NCBI GenBank assembly: GCA_039033795.1
Contig: JBCCBY010000093.1
Coordinates: 1 to 10,410 of the forward strand
Direction: 5' to 3'
From: Parvularcula sp039033795
GTDB lineage: Bacteria > Pseudomonadota > Alphaproteobacteria > Caulobacterales > Parvularculaceae
DNA: 10,410 nt
Shown here: piece after piece, positions 1-6,399 of the stretch
How the letters are laid out: each line of letters opens with the position of its first letter
How positions within the stretch are numbered: the stretch's first letter is position 1
The notes under the pieces: generated by a model
Databases searched by the model: none
Told to the model about the DNA's origin: nothing
Seen by the model: only the letters and a program-made list of their open reading frames with translations
Position numbers and translations under genes: made by a program

Positions 1-687
1 AACTCCTACGAGATTGGTTTCCGGACTGAGTGGTTTGACAGTGCCCTCCGTCTCAATGGTACCCTCTTCTATGCAGACTACACGGATAAACAAGAAGAGG
101 TCGTGGTCCCATTGGACAGCGCGCCGTTTCAGGCCACCATTATCGAAAATGCGGGTGAAGCGGATTATTTCGGCTTTGAAGCGGACGGTGAGTGGTTCGT
201 CTCGGATAACTTCAGCATCAATGCGACCCTTGGCTGGCTCGATGCAGAATACGACGAGTTCCTGACGCTCGATCCTGGCACGGGCGATCTTTTGAACCAG
301 TCGGGGCTGGAGCTGCGGCGTGCGCCCGATCTCACCTACTCGATCGGCGGCAATTACCAACAGTATATTGGGATAGGCCAATTGCGCGCCACTGCTCAAT
401 GGAACTGGGCTGACGACTTCTTCCTCTCGATCGTCAATGCCGATCCAAATGTATCGCCGGGCTTTCAAGATCCACGAGGTATCTCTGATGCAGCGGGCAT
501 CTTGAACACCTCTGTGAGCTATGAGTTTGACGTACACGGTACGACAATCACAGCATCGGTGTTTGGTCGTAACCTGACCGATTCGTACCGCAGCGGAACA
601 TTCTTGCCTGTTGCTGGACTTTTCACCTTTGCGGCGAACTCACAGGAGCCGCGGTCCTTTGGCGGCAGTCTTGCTGTCGAGTTTTAA
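1..687 (+). CDS. TonB-dependent outer-membrane receptor, C-terminal part (5' truncated by window)
   Basis: The reading frame is open from base 1 and ends at TAA 685-687, giving 228 residues of a protein whose family is usually 700-900 residues. The visible part is the end of the beta-barrel. It shows alternating aromatic strands such as SALRLNGTLFYADYTD and a strand around FGFEADGEW, where the FGFE motif is typical of TonB receptors. Near the end are SVFGRNLTDSYR (the common 'grNLtDk.Y' element) and a last strand ending in Phe (SLAVEF), the usual signal for barrel assembly. The plug domain and TonB box lie upstream of the window. The family imports siderophores, vitamins, glycans or hydrophobic molecules. 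Placement beside acyl-CoA catabolic genes suggests uptake of the pathway substrate, but this is inference. An intrinsic terminator follows 15 bases after the stop, so it is probably not cotranscribed with the SDR downstream. Confidence 0.93.
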   Translation, partial: NSYEIGFRTEWFDSALRLNGTLFYADYTDKQEEVVVPLDSAPFQATIIENAGEADYFGFEADGEWFVSDNFSINATLGWLDAEYDEFLTLDPGTGDLLNQSGLELRRAPDLTYSIGGNYQQYIGIGQLRATAQWNWADDFFLSIVNADPNVSPGFQDPRGISDAAGILNTSVSYEFDVHGTTITASVFGRNLTDSYRSGTFLPVAGLFTFAANSQEPRSFGGSLAVEF

Positions 688-702
688 GTGAAGTCTTGTT
701 TC

Positions 703-734
703 AACCAGCGACGTTCTGGTCACTGGTTTTGTTT
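703..734 (+). terminator. Intrinsic terminator of the TonB receptor gene
   Basis: The arms AACCAGCGAC (703-712) and GTCACTGGTT (719-728) pair over ten positions with a single C-A mismatch, around the 6-base loop GTTCTG. A T-rich run, TTTTGTTT (727-734), follows directly. This is the textbook layout of a Rho-independent terminator and it begins 15 bases after the receptor stop. Confidence 0.65.
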
Positions 735-740
735 AAAGAC

Positions 741-772
741 TGGCGGTACGCTTTACTTGAAGCGTGCCGTCG
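741..772 (+). other. Strong hairpin without a T tract
   Basis: TGGCGGTACGCTT (741-753) pairs with AAGCGTGCCGTCG (760-772) over 13 positions, three of them G-U wobbles, around the 6-base loop TACTTG. No T run follows, so it is unlikely to be a terminator on its own. It lies between two terminator-like hairpins in a stretch without a credible gene. Wobble pairs instead of a perfect palindrome suggest an RNA structure more than a protein-binding site. Confidence 0.4.
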
Positions 773-827
773 AGCTCCTCATGGTCTCTTGGTAGATTTT
801 AATGCCCTATCCTCCCTAGGGCGACTT

Positions 828-867
828 TGGGGGGTGATGGTTGTTCGAGCCATCACCCCTCACTTTT
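828..867 (+). terminator. Second terminator-like hairpin
   Basis: GGGGTGATGG (831-840) pairs perfectly with CCATCACCCC (850-859) around the loop TTGTTCGAG. The stem extends outward by G-T, G-C and T-A pairs to 828/862. A short run of four T follows at 864-867. The stem is strong and the T tract short, so termination on the plus strand is likely but less certain than for 703-734. A weak 5-bp hairpin (804-808 with 818-822) sits just upstream. Confidence 0.5.
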
Positions 868-919
868 ATCAGGTGGCTTCAAAAGCAATTGTGGCCGAAC
901 TTAATCGTTATGCAGAGCG

Positions 920-943
920 GTGACACGGGTGAAACGGTGTCAC
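920..943. promoter_or_regulatory. Inverted repeat, candidate operator upstream of the SDR-oxidoreductase unit
   Basis: GTGACAC (920-926) and GTGTCAC (937-943) are perfect reverse complements separated by ten bases. The centre is about 65 bases before the GTG start, a sensible place for a dimeric repressor or activator site. No regulator gene is in the window, so the binding protein is unknown. It could also form a 7-bp RNA hairpin. Confidence 0.4.
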
Positions 944-982
944 GTATCAAAGATTAACGCGTGGTCCTGAGGCTACGTTGCT

Positions 983-988
983 AGGGAG
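983..988 (+). promoter_or_regulatory. Ribosome binding site that selects GTG 996
   Basis: AGGGAG lies 7 bases before GTG 996. The frame is open further 5' to a TTG at 978, but that codon lies upstream of this site, so 996 is the better start. Confidence 0.65.
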
Positions 989-995
989 ATGGAGA

Positions 996-1772
996 GTGCC
1001 GGACTTGGACAAGAAAGTGTGCCTGGTTACCGGCGGCTCCTCCGGAATCGGTGCTGCGATTGCCACGGCCTTTGCGAGCAAGGGTGCTCACGTTGTGATC
1101 GCAGATGTTCAGGACGATGACGGGCTCCATTTAGCAAAAACACTTGATGCAGAGTATTCACATCTCGATGTCGTAGACGAGGCCGCTTGGGGGGTGTGTT
1201 TGGACGGCATTGTGTCCAAGCATGGCCGCCTTGATGTTGTTGTCAACAATGCAGGGATATTTCGGCGAGGAACAATTGAAGACGTAGATCTAGCGGACTG
1301 GAACCATGTCATGGCGGTCAATGTGACCGGCATGATGTTCGGCTGTAAGGAGGCGATCCGCGTCATGAAGAAAAATCCCCACGGTCCATCAGGGTCAATT
1401 GTCAACGTGTCATCGATCGCTGGACTGCGTGGTCTTGCGTCGGGTGTGGCGTATTCAACATCCAAGGGTGCCTCGAGAATTCTCACCAAGTCGATCGCCC
1501 TCCACTGTGCGCGCGAATACAAAACGATCAGGTGTAACTCCGTGCACCCTGGGACAATCGATACGCCGATGAATCAGGCTGCTTTCGACTCATCTGATGA
1601 CCCGCAAGGTATGCGGAGCTTTTTTGAATCGATTCAGCCGATCGGCCGCATGACCACCGCAGAAGAAGTGGCCGCCGGTGTCGCCTTTCTAGCAAGTGAT
1701 GAGGCGAGTTCGGTCAATGGAACAGAACTTGTGATTGATGGTGGCTGGATGGCCGCGCCTAACCCTCTGTAA
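996..1772 (+). CDS. Short-chain dehydrogenase/reductase, classical NAD-type (hydroxysteroid/alcohol dehydrogenase-like)
   Basis: This 258-residue protein has the length and motif order of a classical SDR. It shows the Rossmann glycine motif TGGSSGIG (12-19), an acidic residue after beta-2 (IAD, Asp37) that favours NAD over NADP, and NNAG (84-87). The catalytic residues are Asn109, Ser140, Tyr153 and Lys157 (YSTSK). The stretch IRCNSVHPGTIDTPM resembles bacterial 3-beta/17-beta hydroxysteroid and cyclic alcohol dehydrogenases. The likely role is reversible oxidation of a secondary alcohol to a ketone; the substrate is not determined. The GTG start is supported by AGGGAG seven bases upstream. 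The next gene begins 12 bases after the stop, so the two probably form one transcript. A TTG at 978 in the same frame would add six residues but has no ribosome binding site. Confidence 0.92.
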   Translation: MPDLDKKVCLVTGGSSGIGAAIATAFASKGAHVVIADVQDDDGLHLAKTLDAEYSHLDVVDEAAWGVCLDGIVSKHGRLDVVVNNAGIFRRGTIEDVDLADWNHVMAVNVTGMMFGCKEAIRVMKKNPHGPSGSIVNVSSIAGLRGLASGVAYSTSKGASRILTKSIALHCAREYKTIRCNSVHPGTIDTPMNQAAFDSSDDPQGMRSFFESIQPIGRMTTAEEVAAGVAFLASDEASSVNGTELVIDGGWMAAPNPL

Positions 1773-1784
1773 GGGGAGAGACCT

Positions 1785-2786
1785 GTGACGATAAATAGAC
1801 AATGGCTGATTAATGACCGTCCCCTGGGGCGCCCTTTGGTCGATGGAGACTTCAAAAAGGTTGAGACGGAGGTTCCTGAGCTCGGCCCGGGAGAAGTCTT
1901 GGTCAAGACAGAATATCTTGGTTTTGATCCTGCGCAAAAAGGCTGGATGGAAAACATCGGCGGTTACGTTGCACCGACCGAGATCGGCGAAGTGATGAGG
2001 GCTTCCGGGGTTGGGGAAGTCCTGGAGTCGCGCGACCCCGGATTTTCGGCTGGAGACAAAGTACAAGGTATGTTGCGCTGGCAGGACTATGCGATTGTGC
2101 CAGGCACGGAGCTCTTGAAGATCGAGGACCAAGATCTGTTGACGGCCCATTTGGGTGTGCTCGGCACCACGGGGTTGACCGCCTATTTCGGTCTCTTGCG
2201 TCATGGTCGACCCGTGCCCGGTGATACTGTGGTGGTTTCAGGCGCGGCTGGCGCGACGGGTTCAATCGTCGGACAAATCGCTAATGTATCCGGATGCCGA
2301 ACGATTGGCATCGCCGGCGGTCCCGATAAGTGCCAATGGTTACAGGATGATGTGGGATATGACGATGTCATCGATTACAAGAATGATAGCGTCTATCATA
2401 AATTGAAAGAGATCTGTCCGCAGTCTGTGGACGTCTTTTTCGACAATGTCGGCGGCAAAATTCTCAATGATGTTTTGGCGCATATCGACATGCATGCGCG
2501 GGTCGCGATTTGTGGCGGAATCTCCCGGTACGAACGTGGACAGATGCCCGCCGGTCCAGAAAACTACTTCAACATCATCTTTAAACGCGCGACCATTTCA
2601 GGTTTCATCGTGCTCGATTACACGGCCGAATACCCAGAAGCACGCAAACGCTTAAGTCAGTGGATCCGTGAGGGGAAAATCGCGTATAAAGAGGATGTCC
2701 AATCAGGATTCGATAACATCCCGACTACACTCATGCGCCTGTTCAGTGGAAAGAACTTCGGCAAACAGATTCTCAAAATGGACTAA
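1785..2786 (+). CDS. NADPH-dependent medium-chain oxidoreductase, CurA / leukotriene B4 dehydrogenase family
   Basis: This 333-residue protein belongs to the zinc-free MDR group that includes E. coli CurA and mammalian prostaglandin reductase 1. These enzymes use NADPH to reduce the double bond of alpha,beta-unsaturated ketones or aldehydes. Visible marks are the N-terminal GroES-like half, the nucleotide-binding motif GAAGATGS (153-160), AGGPDKC with Lys182 at the position expected to contact the NADPH phosphate, FDNVGG, and the ending FGKQILKMD typical of the group. No structural-zinc cysteine cluster is seen. The start is GTG, with AAGGGGAG at 1771-1778 overlapping the SDR stop and 6 bases of spacing, which suggests translational linkage. 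Beside an SDR that makes a ketone, reduction of a ring or side-chain enone is a reasonable inference. Confidence 0.92.
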   Translation: MTINRQWLINDRPLGRPLVDGDFKKVETEVPELGPGEVLVKTEYLGFDPAQKGWMENIGGYVAPTEIGEVMRASGVGEVLESRDPGFSAGDKVQGMLRWQDYAIVPGTELLKIEDQDLLTAHLGVLGTTGLTAYFGLLRHGRPVPGDTVVVSGAAGATGSIVGQIANVSGCRTIGIAGGPDKCQWLQDDVGYDDVIDYKNDSVYHKLKEICPQSVDVFFDNVGGKILNDVLAHIDMHARVAICGGISRYERGQMPAGPENYFNIIFKRATISGFIVLDYTAEYPEARKRLSQWIREGKIAYKEDVQSGFDNIPTTLMRLFSGKNFGKQILKMD

Positions 2787-2793
2787 GCGACCA

Positions 2794-2829
2794 GCCGATC
2801 GATCTCTAAGACTTTCTAGATCGATCGGC
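2794..2829. terminator. Perfect palindromic hairpin between convergent genes, candidate bidirectional terminator
   Basis: GCCGATCGATCT (2794-2805) pairs with AGATCGATCGGC (2818-2829) over 12 bp without mismatch, around a 12-base loop. It lies 7 bases after the MDR stop, and its right arm forms the last codons (Gly-Arg-Ser-Ile) and part of the stop codon of the convergent dehydrogenase gene. Neither side has a strong T tract, so it may act as an mRNA 3' stabiliser or a barrier to read-through, not an efficient intrinsic terminator. Confidence 0.5.
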
Positions 2830-3961
2830 CAATGACGATTTTCATCACCTCTGAGGTGCCTCCATAGATCCTCAGAACACGCTGATCGCGCCAGAGCTGC
2901 GCGATCGGGTACTCGTTCATATAACCAGCACCACCATGGAGCTGTAGTGCCATGTCGGCAACGTCCGACAGTGTTTCAGAATGCCATAGTTTGGCTGCGG
3001 ATGCTTCGGCAGCGGTCAATTTGCCTTCGCAATGGCGGTTGATCGCCCAATCAAGATGGGCCCACCCAACCTGGAGCTTCGTTTTCAGGTCAGCAAATTG
3101 AAACTGAGAGTTTTGAAACTCGATGATCGGCTTGCCAAACGCCTTGCGTTCTCGTGTGAAGTTCACCGCTTCATCAAAGGCACGCTGGGCCGACGCCTGG
3201 GCTGAGATGGCGATCGATAAACGTTCCTGGGGCAGTTGATCCATGAGATAAGCAAAACCTTGGTTTTCTGCACCAAGAATATTGTCTGCTGGCACGTGGA
3301 CATCGTTGAAGAAAAGTTCTGAAGTATCCGCGCTGTGCTGACCGATTTTATCAAGATTGCGTCCTCGATCAAACCCTGGGCGGTCAGCCTCCACCACAAT
3401 GAGCGAGATGCCTTTGCTGCCAGCATCAGGATTGGTCTTTGCCACGACAATGACAATATCCGCGTTTTGGCCATTCGTTATATAGGTTTTTGACCCATTG
3501 ATGACCCATTCATCGCCGATGCGTTTTGCCGTGGTCTGAATACCTTGCAGGTCAGACCCTGTTCCGGGCTCCGTCATGGCGATGGCTGCGATGATCTCAC
3601 CAGAGATCATTTTGCCAAGAAAGGCCTCGCGGATTCGATCGTTCCCATAGTGCTCAATGTAATCAACGGCGATATCGCTTTGCAGCGGGAATCCGGCCCA
3701 GGAACCGAGATAGGCGAGCTCTTCTGTTACGACACAGTTGAACCTAAAATCGAGGCCAAGTCCTCCGTACTCTTCGGCGACTGTGGGACAGAGAAGTCCA
3801 GCCTCTCCCGCGGCAAGCCACTCGTCACGGCCGACGATTCCGTCGCGCTCGTGGTCTTCGATCCGCGGTTGAACTTCCCGCTCAAGAACCTTCCGCACCG
3901 TCTCGCGAAACGTGTGGTGGTCTTCGTTAAAAGCGGTCCGTGTCGCCATATCGAGCATCAT
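2816..3961 (-). CDS. Acyl-CoA dehydrogenase, canonical FAD enzyme with LCAD/IVD-type catalytic Glu
   Basis: This 381-residue protein is full length for the family. Signature 1 is AMTEPGTGSD (128-137) and signature 2 is QLHGGAGY (340-347), followed by RIYGGTSEVMK near the C-terminus. MCAD carries its catalytic Glu in YEGT; here that position is Gly367 (YGGT). As in long-chain and isovaleryl-CoA dehydrogenases, the base is instead expected to be Glu246 in LPQERL. The enzyme should desaturate an acyl-CoA to trans-2-enoyl-CoA and pass electrons to ETF. The start overlaps the stop of the upstream dehydrogenase as ATGA (3958-3961), with GAGGAG just upstream, so the two genes are translationally coupled. 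The nearby ATG codons at 3958 and 3949 are possible alternative starts. Chain length or ring preference cannot be told from sequence alone. Confidence 0.94.
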   Translation of the reverse strand: MMLDMATRTAFNEDHHTFRETVRKVLEREVQPRIEDHERDGIVGRDEWLAAGEAGLLCPTVAEEYGGLGLDFRFNCVVTEELAYLGSWAGFPLQSDIAVDYIEHYGNDRIREAFLGKMISGEIIAAIAMTEPGTGSDLQGIQTTAKRIGDEWVINGSKTYITNGQNADIVIVVAKTNPDAGSKGISLIVVEADRPGFDRGRNLDKIGQHSADTSELFFNDVHVPADNILGAENQGFAYLMDQLPQERLSIAISAQASAQRAFDEAVNFTRERKAFGKPIIEFQNSQFQFADLKTKLQVGWAHLDWAINRHCEGKLTAAEASAAKLWHSETLSDVADMALQLHGGAGYMNEYPIAQLWRDQRVLRIYGGTSEVMKIVIGRSI

Positions 3962-5139
3962 GATTTCTCCTCAGAGACCGCCCGGCGCTCGAGCGCTTTT
4001 CTTTTGATTTTTTTGGCAATGGACCACTTATGGACCTCTGTGGGACCGTCATAAATGCGAAAGGCCCTCAGCTCACGGAAAGCCTGTTCGACAATCGTGT
4101 CTCCCGACACGCCGCTGCCGCCCATCACTTGAACGCACCGATCAGCGACTTTGAACAGTGCTTCTGAAACAGCCACCTTGGCCATTGAACTTTCAAGCAA
4201 GCCTAGCTCTCCTTGGTCGAGGACATCTGCACACCAATCAATGGTCAGGCGACACTGCTCGAGCGCGATCTTGTTCTCTGCCAGCATGAAGCCAACACCC
4301 TCGTGATCCACGAGGAGTTTCCCGAAGGCTTGGCGGGACACCGCGTAGTCTTCGGCGATTTCCTGGGCGCGTTCACAAGTGCCAAGCCAGCGCATGCAGT
4401 GGGTTAGCCGGGCAGGGGCCAATCGCACTTGCGCATAGCGGAATCCCTCGCCGCTTGCCCCCAGCATTTGGTCAGCGGGGATACGAAGATCAGTGATTGA
4501 AACGACCGCGTGGCCACCGGGCATTGATGAGTCGATCGTATCGAGAATCCGTTCGATTTTAATGGCGGGGTTCGGAAGATCGACCATAAACATGCAGGCG
4601 CCGTCATCAGAGGCGGCCATAATGATGCCGATGTCAGCGCCATCTGCGCCGGTGATGAAGGCTTTTCGTCCGTTAACCCGCCAATGGTTCCCGTCGAGGA
4701 CGGCCGTTGTCTTCATCATGGAGGGATCGGATCCGGCGCCGCCGTCGGACGCAGGCTCGGTCATAAAGAAGGCGGAACGCGAGCGCCCCTCCACCAATGG
4801 TGAAAGGAACCGTTGTTTGATTTCTTCCGACCCCACCTTGCCTAAGAGGTACATGTTCCCCTCGTCGGGGGCGAAGGTGTTGCAGGCGACCGACCCAAGT
4901 GGAGACAAGCCAGTTTTTCGCAAAACCAGCGCGGTGTCGCGATGGGAGAGATGACGTCCATCGCTCAGGATATGGGGGGTTAAGACGCCAGCTGAACGCG
5001 CGTGACCCCGCATTTCATGGACAAGGTCGTCACTGGGCCCGTGGCTGCCGCATCGGGGATCCTGTTCGTAAGGGACCACAACCGTGCGGACGAATTGCTC
5101 AACGCGTTCAGCGATCTCGACTGCGCGATCTGAAGCCAT
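3958..5139 (-). CDS. Acyl-CoA dehydrogenase family protein, ACAD10/11-like, with Asp at the usual MCAD catalytic Glu position
   Basis: This 393-residue protein has the acyl-CoA dehydrogenase fold order: FMTEP (125-129) followed by GAGSDP (134-139), a mid beta domain, and a C-terminal helical domain with VMGGSG (338-343). The C-terminal motif reads IYDGPTEVHKW, so Asp364 replaces the MCAD Glu. The alternative LCAD/IVD site reads APARL, with Ala243 instead of Glu. DGP-EVH endings are typical of ACAD10/ACAD11 and related bacterial proteins such as LvaC of the levulinate pathway, which act with an APH-fold kinase on hydroxyacyl-CoAs. That kinase is the gene just upstream, 111 bases away. A highly basic tail (KKIKRKALERR) ends the protein. 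ATG 5139 is chosen because AAGGA lies 7 bases upstream; an in-frame ATG at 5169 would add ten residues without a clear ribosome binding site. The family is sure; the substrate is inferred. Confidence 0.9.
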   Translation of the reverse strand: MASDRAVEIAERVEQFVRTVVVPYEQDPRCGSHGPSDDLVHEMRGHARSAGVLTPHILSDGRHLSHRDTALVLRKTGLSPLGSVACNTFAPDEGNMYLLGKVGSEEIKQRFLSPLVEGRSRSAFFMTEPASDGGAGSDPSMMKTTAVLDGNHWRVNGRKAFITGADGADIGIIMAASDDGACMFMVDLPNPAIKIERILDTIDSSMPGGHAVVSITDLRIPADQMLGASGEGFRYAQVRLAPARLTHCMRWLGTCERAQEIAEDYAVSRQAFGKLLVDHEGVGFMLAENKIALEQCRLTIDWCADVLDQGELGLLESSMAKVAVSEALFKVADRCVQVMGGSGVSGDTIVEQAFRELRAFRIYDGPTEVHKWSIAKKIKRKALERRAVSEEKS

Positions 5140-5146
5140 AAGCGCG

Positions 5147-5151
5147 TCCTT
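5147..5151 (-). promoter_or_regulatory. Ribosome binding site that selects ATG 5139
   Basis: On the minus strand AAGGA lies 7 bases before ATG 5139 of the atypical acyl-CoA dehydrogenase. The longer start at 5169 is preceded by CCCCTCCCGGCCA, which has no Shine-Dalgarno match. Confidence 0.5.
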
Positions 5152-5200
5152 ATCTTTCCTTGGTGACATTGGCCGGGAGGGGCCCGTCGGCGGACGCTAT

Positions 5201-5244
5201 CGAGGCCTAGGGATCCTCGCAGCTATCATAATCCTTAGGCGAGG
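5201..5244 (-). other. Competing inverted repeats between the kinase and dehydrogenase genes
   Basis: Several complementary arms share one small stretch. GCCTAGGGAT (5205-5214) pairs with ATCCTTAGGC (5231-5240) over 10 positions with one wobble. CCTCGC (5215-5220) can pair with GCGAGG (5239-5244), or its first five bases with CGAGG (5201-5205). Some of these pairings exclude each other. No T tract follows on the minus strand, so this does not look like a terminator. It could be a processing site or a structure that tunes expression of the downstream genes. Confidence 0.35.
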
Positions 5245-5250
5245 AACGGT

Positions 5251-6285
5251 TCAAGCGCTTGTTGCGGCCCAGGCGGCTTCGGCGAGCTCATCAAGATGGG
5301 CGACAAGGTTCTCCGCCTGATCGCTGGAGGCGTTGCCCTTGGCCAGCCGGCCTTTGATCCCATGCACGATGGCTGCGAAACGAAACAGGTTGAAGGCCTT
5401 GAAGAAGCTGAGATTGGCGATGTGCGCACGATGGGTTCGCTGGCAATACCATTCAACATACTCCTCCTCAGACGGAAGACCTTGGGACTTGAGATCAGTG
5501 CCCAAAAGACCGGCAGGAAGAGCCTGGGGCATGTGGTACGTCATCAGATGGTAGGTGAAATCCGCAAGCGGATGACCAAGAGTTGAGAGCTCCCAATCCA
5601 AGACCGCGATGACCCTTGGCTCCTTGGGGTGGAAGATCAGATTATCGCAACGAAAATCTCCGTGGACAATGGATGTTTCATCGTCATCGCTGGGGAGATG
5701 GGCAGGGAGCCAATCAACCAGACGATCCATCGGTGAAAGTCGGCCAGCAACCTCATCACTGAGGTATTGCCGCGACCAAAGCCGGACTTGGCGAGAGATG
5801 TAGCCGCCCGATTTGCCGTAACTCTGCAAACCCACTTGATCGACATTGACAGAGTGAAGCGCGGCGATCGTCGTGTTCATCGCTTCATAGTAAGATCGAC
5901 GGTCAGCCTTTGGGACATCCTGCAATGTCGGGTCCCAGAAGATGCGACCATGGATCATATCCATGACGAAGAAGGCAGACCCAAGAACCGAGGGATCCTC
6001 ACACAGCGCGAACACGCGGGGCACGGGAACGGCCTCGTCCTGAAGGGCGTGCATAACGCGGTACTCGCGCTCAACCGCATGGGCGCCGCGAAGGAGTTCG
6101 CCCATTGGTTTCCGGCGAAGAACATACTCAGCATTCGGTGTTTGAAGAAGATAGGTCGGGTTGGACTGTCCGCCTGAGAACTTGCGCGCGGTCAGACTCC
6201 CCTGAAACCCCGGCACGTTGTCCGCCATCCATGCGGCAAGCCGTTGGAGCGGCAGCACGTCTTTTTTGGCGTCGATTGCAGACAT
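5251..6285 (-). CDS. APH-fold small-molecule kinase of the ACAD10/ACAD11 N-terminal type
   Basis: This 344-residue protein has the aminoglycoside-phosphotransferase (APH/ChoK) fold but matches the clade fused to acyl-CoA dehydrogenase in vertebrate ACAD10/11. It has a nucleotide loop FSGGQSNPTYLL (36-47), VLRRKP with Arg58-Lys59 as the likely ATP-binding base, Glu74 in EYRVM, a Brenner motif HGDFRCDN (208-215) with catalytic Asp210 and Asn215, and the Mg-binding DWE (Asp230). Such kinases are reported to phosphorylate the hydroxyl of 4-hydroxyacyl-CoAs (LvaA, ACAD10/11), which fits the dehydrogenase gene that follows. Drug resistance is unlikely. The frame is open to ATG 6327, but GGAGG (6291-6295) sits 5 bases before ATG 6285, which is therefore the start. 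It is the first gene of a three-gene minus-strand unit and is divergent from an SDR gene. Confidence 0.92.
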   Translation of the reverse strand: MSAIDAKKDVLPLQRLAAWMADNVPGFQGSLTARKFSGGQSNPTYLLQTPNAEYVLRRKPMGELLRGAHAVEREYRVMHALQDEAVPVPRVFALCEDPSVLGSAFFVMDMIHGRIFWDPTLQDVPKADRRSYYEAMNTTIAALHSVNVDQVGLQSYGKSGGYISRQVRLWSRQYLSDEVAGRLSPMDRLVDWLPAHLPSDDDETSIVHGDFRCDNLIFHPKEPRVIAVLDWELSTLGHPLADFTYHLMTYHMPQALPAGLLGTDLKSQGLPSEEEYVEWYCQRTHRAHIANLSFFKAFNLFRFAAIVHGIKGRLAKGNASSDQAENLVAHLDELAEAAWAATSA

Positions 6286-6290
6286 CTTGG

Positions 6291-6295
6291 CCTCC
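6291..6295 (-). promoter_or_regulatory. Strong ribosome binding site that selects ATG 6285
   Basis: On the minus strand GGAGG is followed by a 5-base spacer and ATG 6285. The in-frame ATGs at 6327 and 6297 lie upstream of it, so the shorter kinase is favoured. Confidence 0.7.
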
Positions 6296-6399
6296 ATAAA
6301 GCGCGCGCGCCGGTCTCCATCTAGCACTGCTGGCTGCAGGGCTGACCTATGAGAGCTACGAGGCGGATGCCTTTGCGCCCAGGGGTAGGCCAGGGTCTG

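Larger units (their letters stand above)
688..995. other. 308-base intergenic stretch with tandem hairpins and an inverted repeat
   Basis: No credible protein gene was seen here. A 75-codon frame (696-923) has no family resemblance and runs through all three hairpins. In order the stretch holds a terminator (703-734), a 13-pair hairpin (741-772), a terminator-like hairpin (828-867), an inverted repeat (920-943) and the ribosome binding site of the next gene (983-988). The promoter of the SDR gene must lie in the right half if the terminators work. No clear -35/-10 pair could be picked out. Confidence 0.6.

Noticed and set aside
696..923. A 75-codon plus-strand frame after the TonB receptor
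   Set aside because: It has no recognisable family, no clear ribosome binding site, and runs through a terminator and two other hairpins; it is most likely chance.
1109..2265. Long antisense frames opposite the SDR and CurA-like genes
   Set aside because: They lie fully opposite genes with clear family motifs, and their translations are low-complexity, rich in Ser, Pro and Arg, with no domain.
4493..4954. A 153-codon plus-strand frame opposite the atypical acyl-CoA dehydrogenase
   Set aside because: It mirrors a well-supported gene and shows no motif; GC-rich coding DNA often leaves the opposite strand open.
5251..6285. Aminoglycoside resistance kinase
   Set aside because: The fold is shared, but the GGQSNPTY loop, the RRKP motif and the adjacent acyl-CoA dehydrogenase match the ACAD10/11-type kinases, not drug-modifying enzymes.
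6301..6310. GCGCGCGCGC run as a functional Z-DNA or repeat element
   Set aside because: Ten bases of alternating GC in a GC-rich genome is too short to claim a function.
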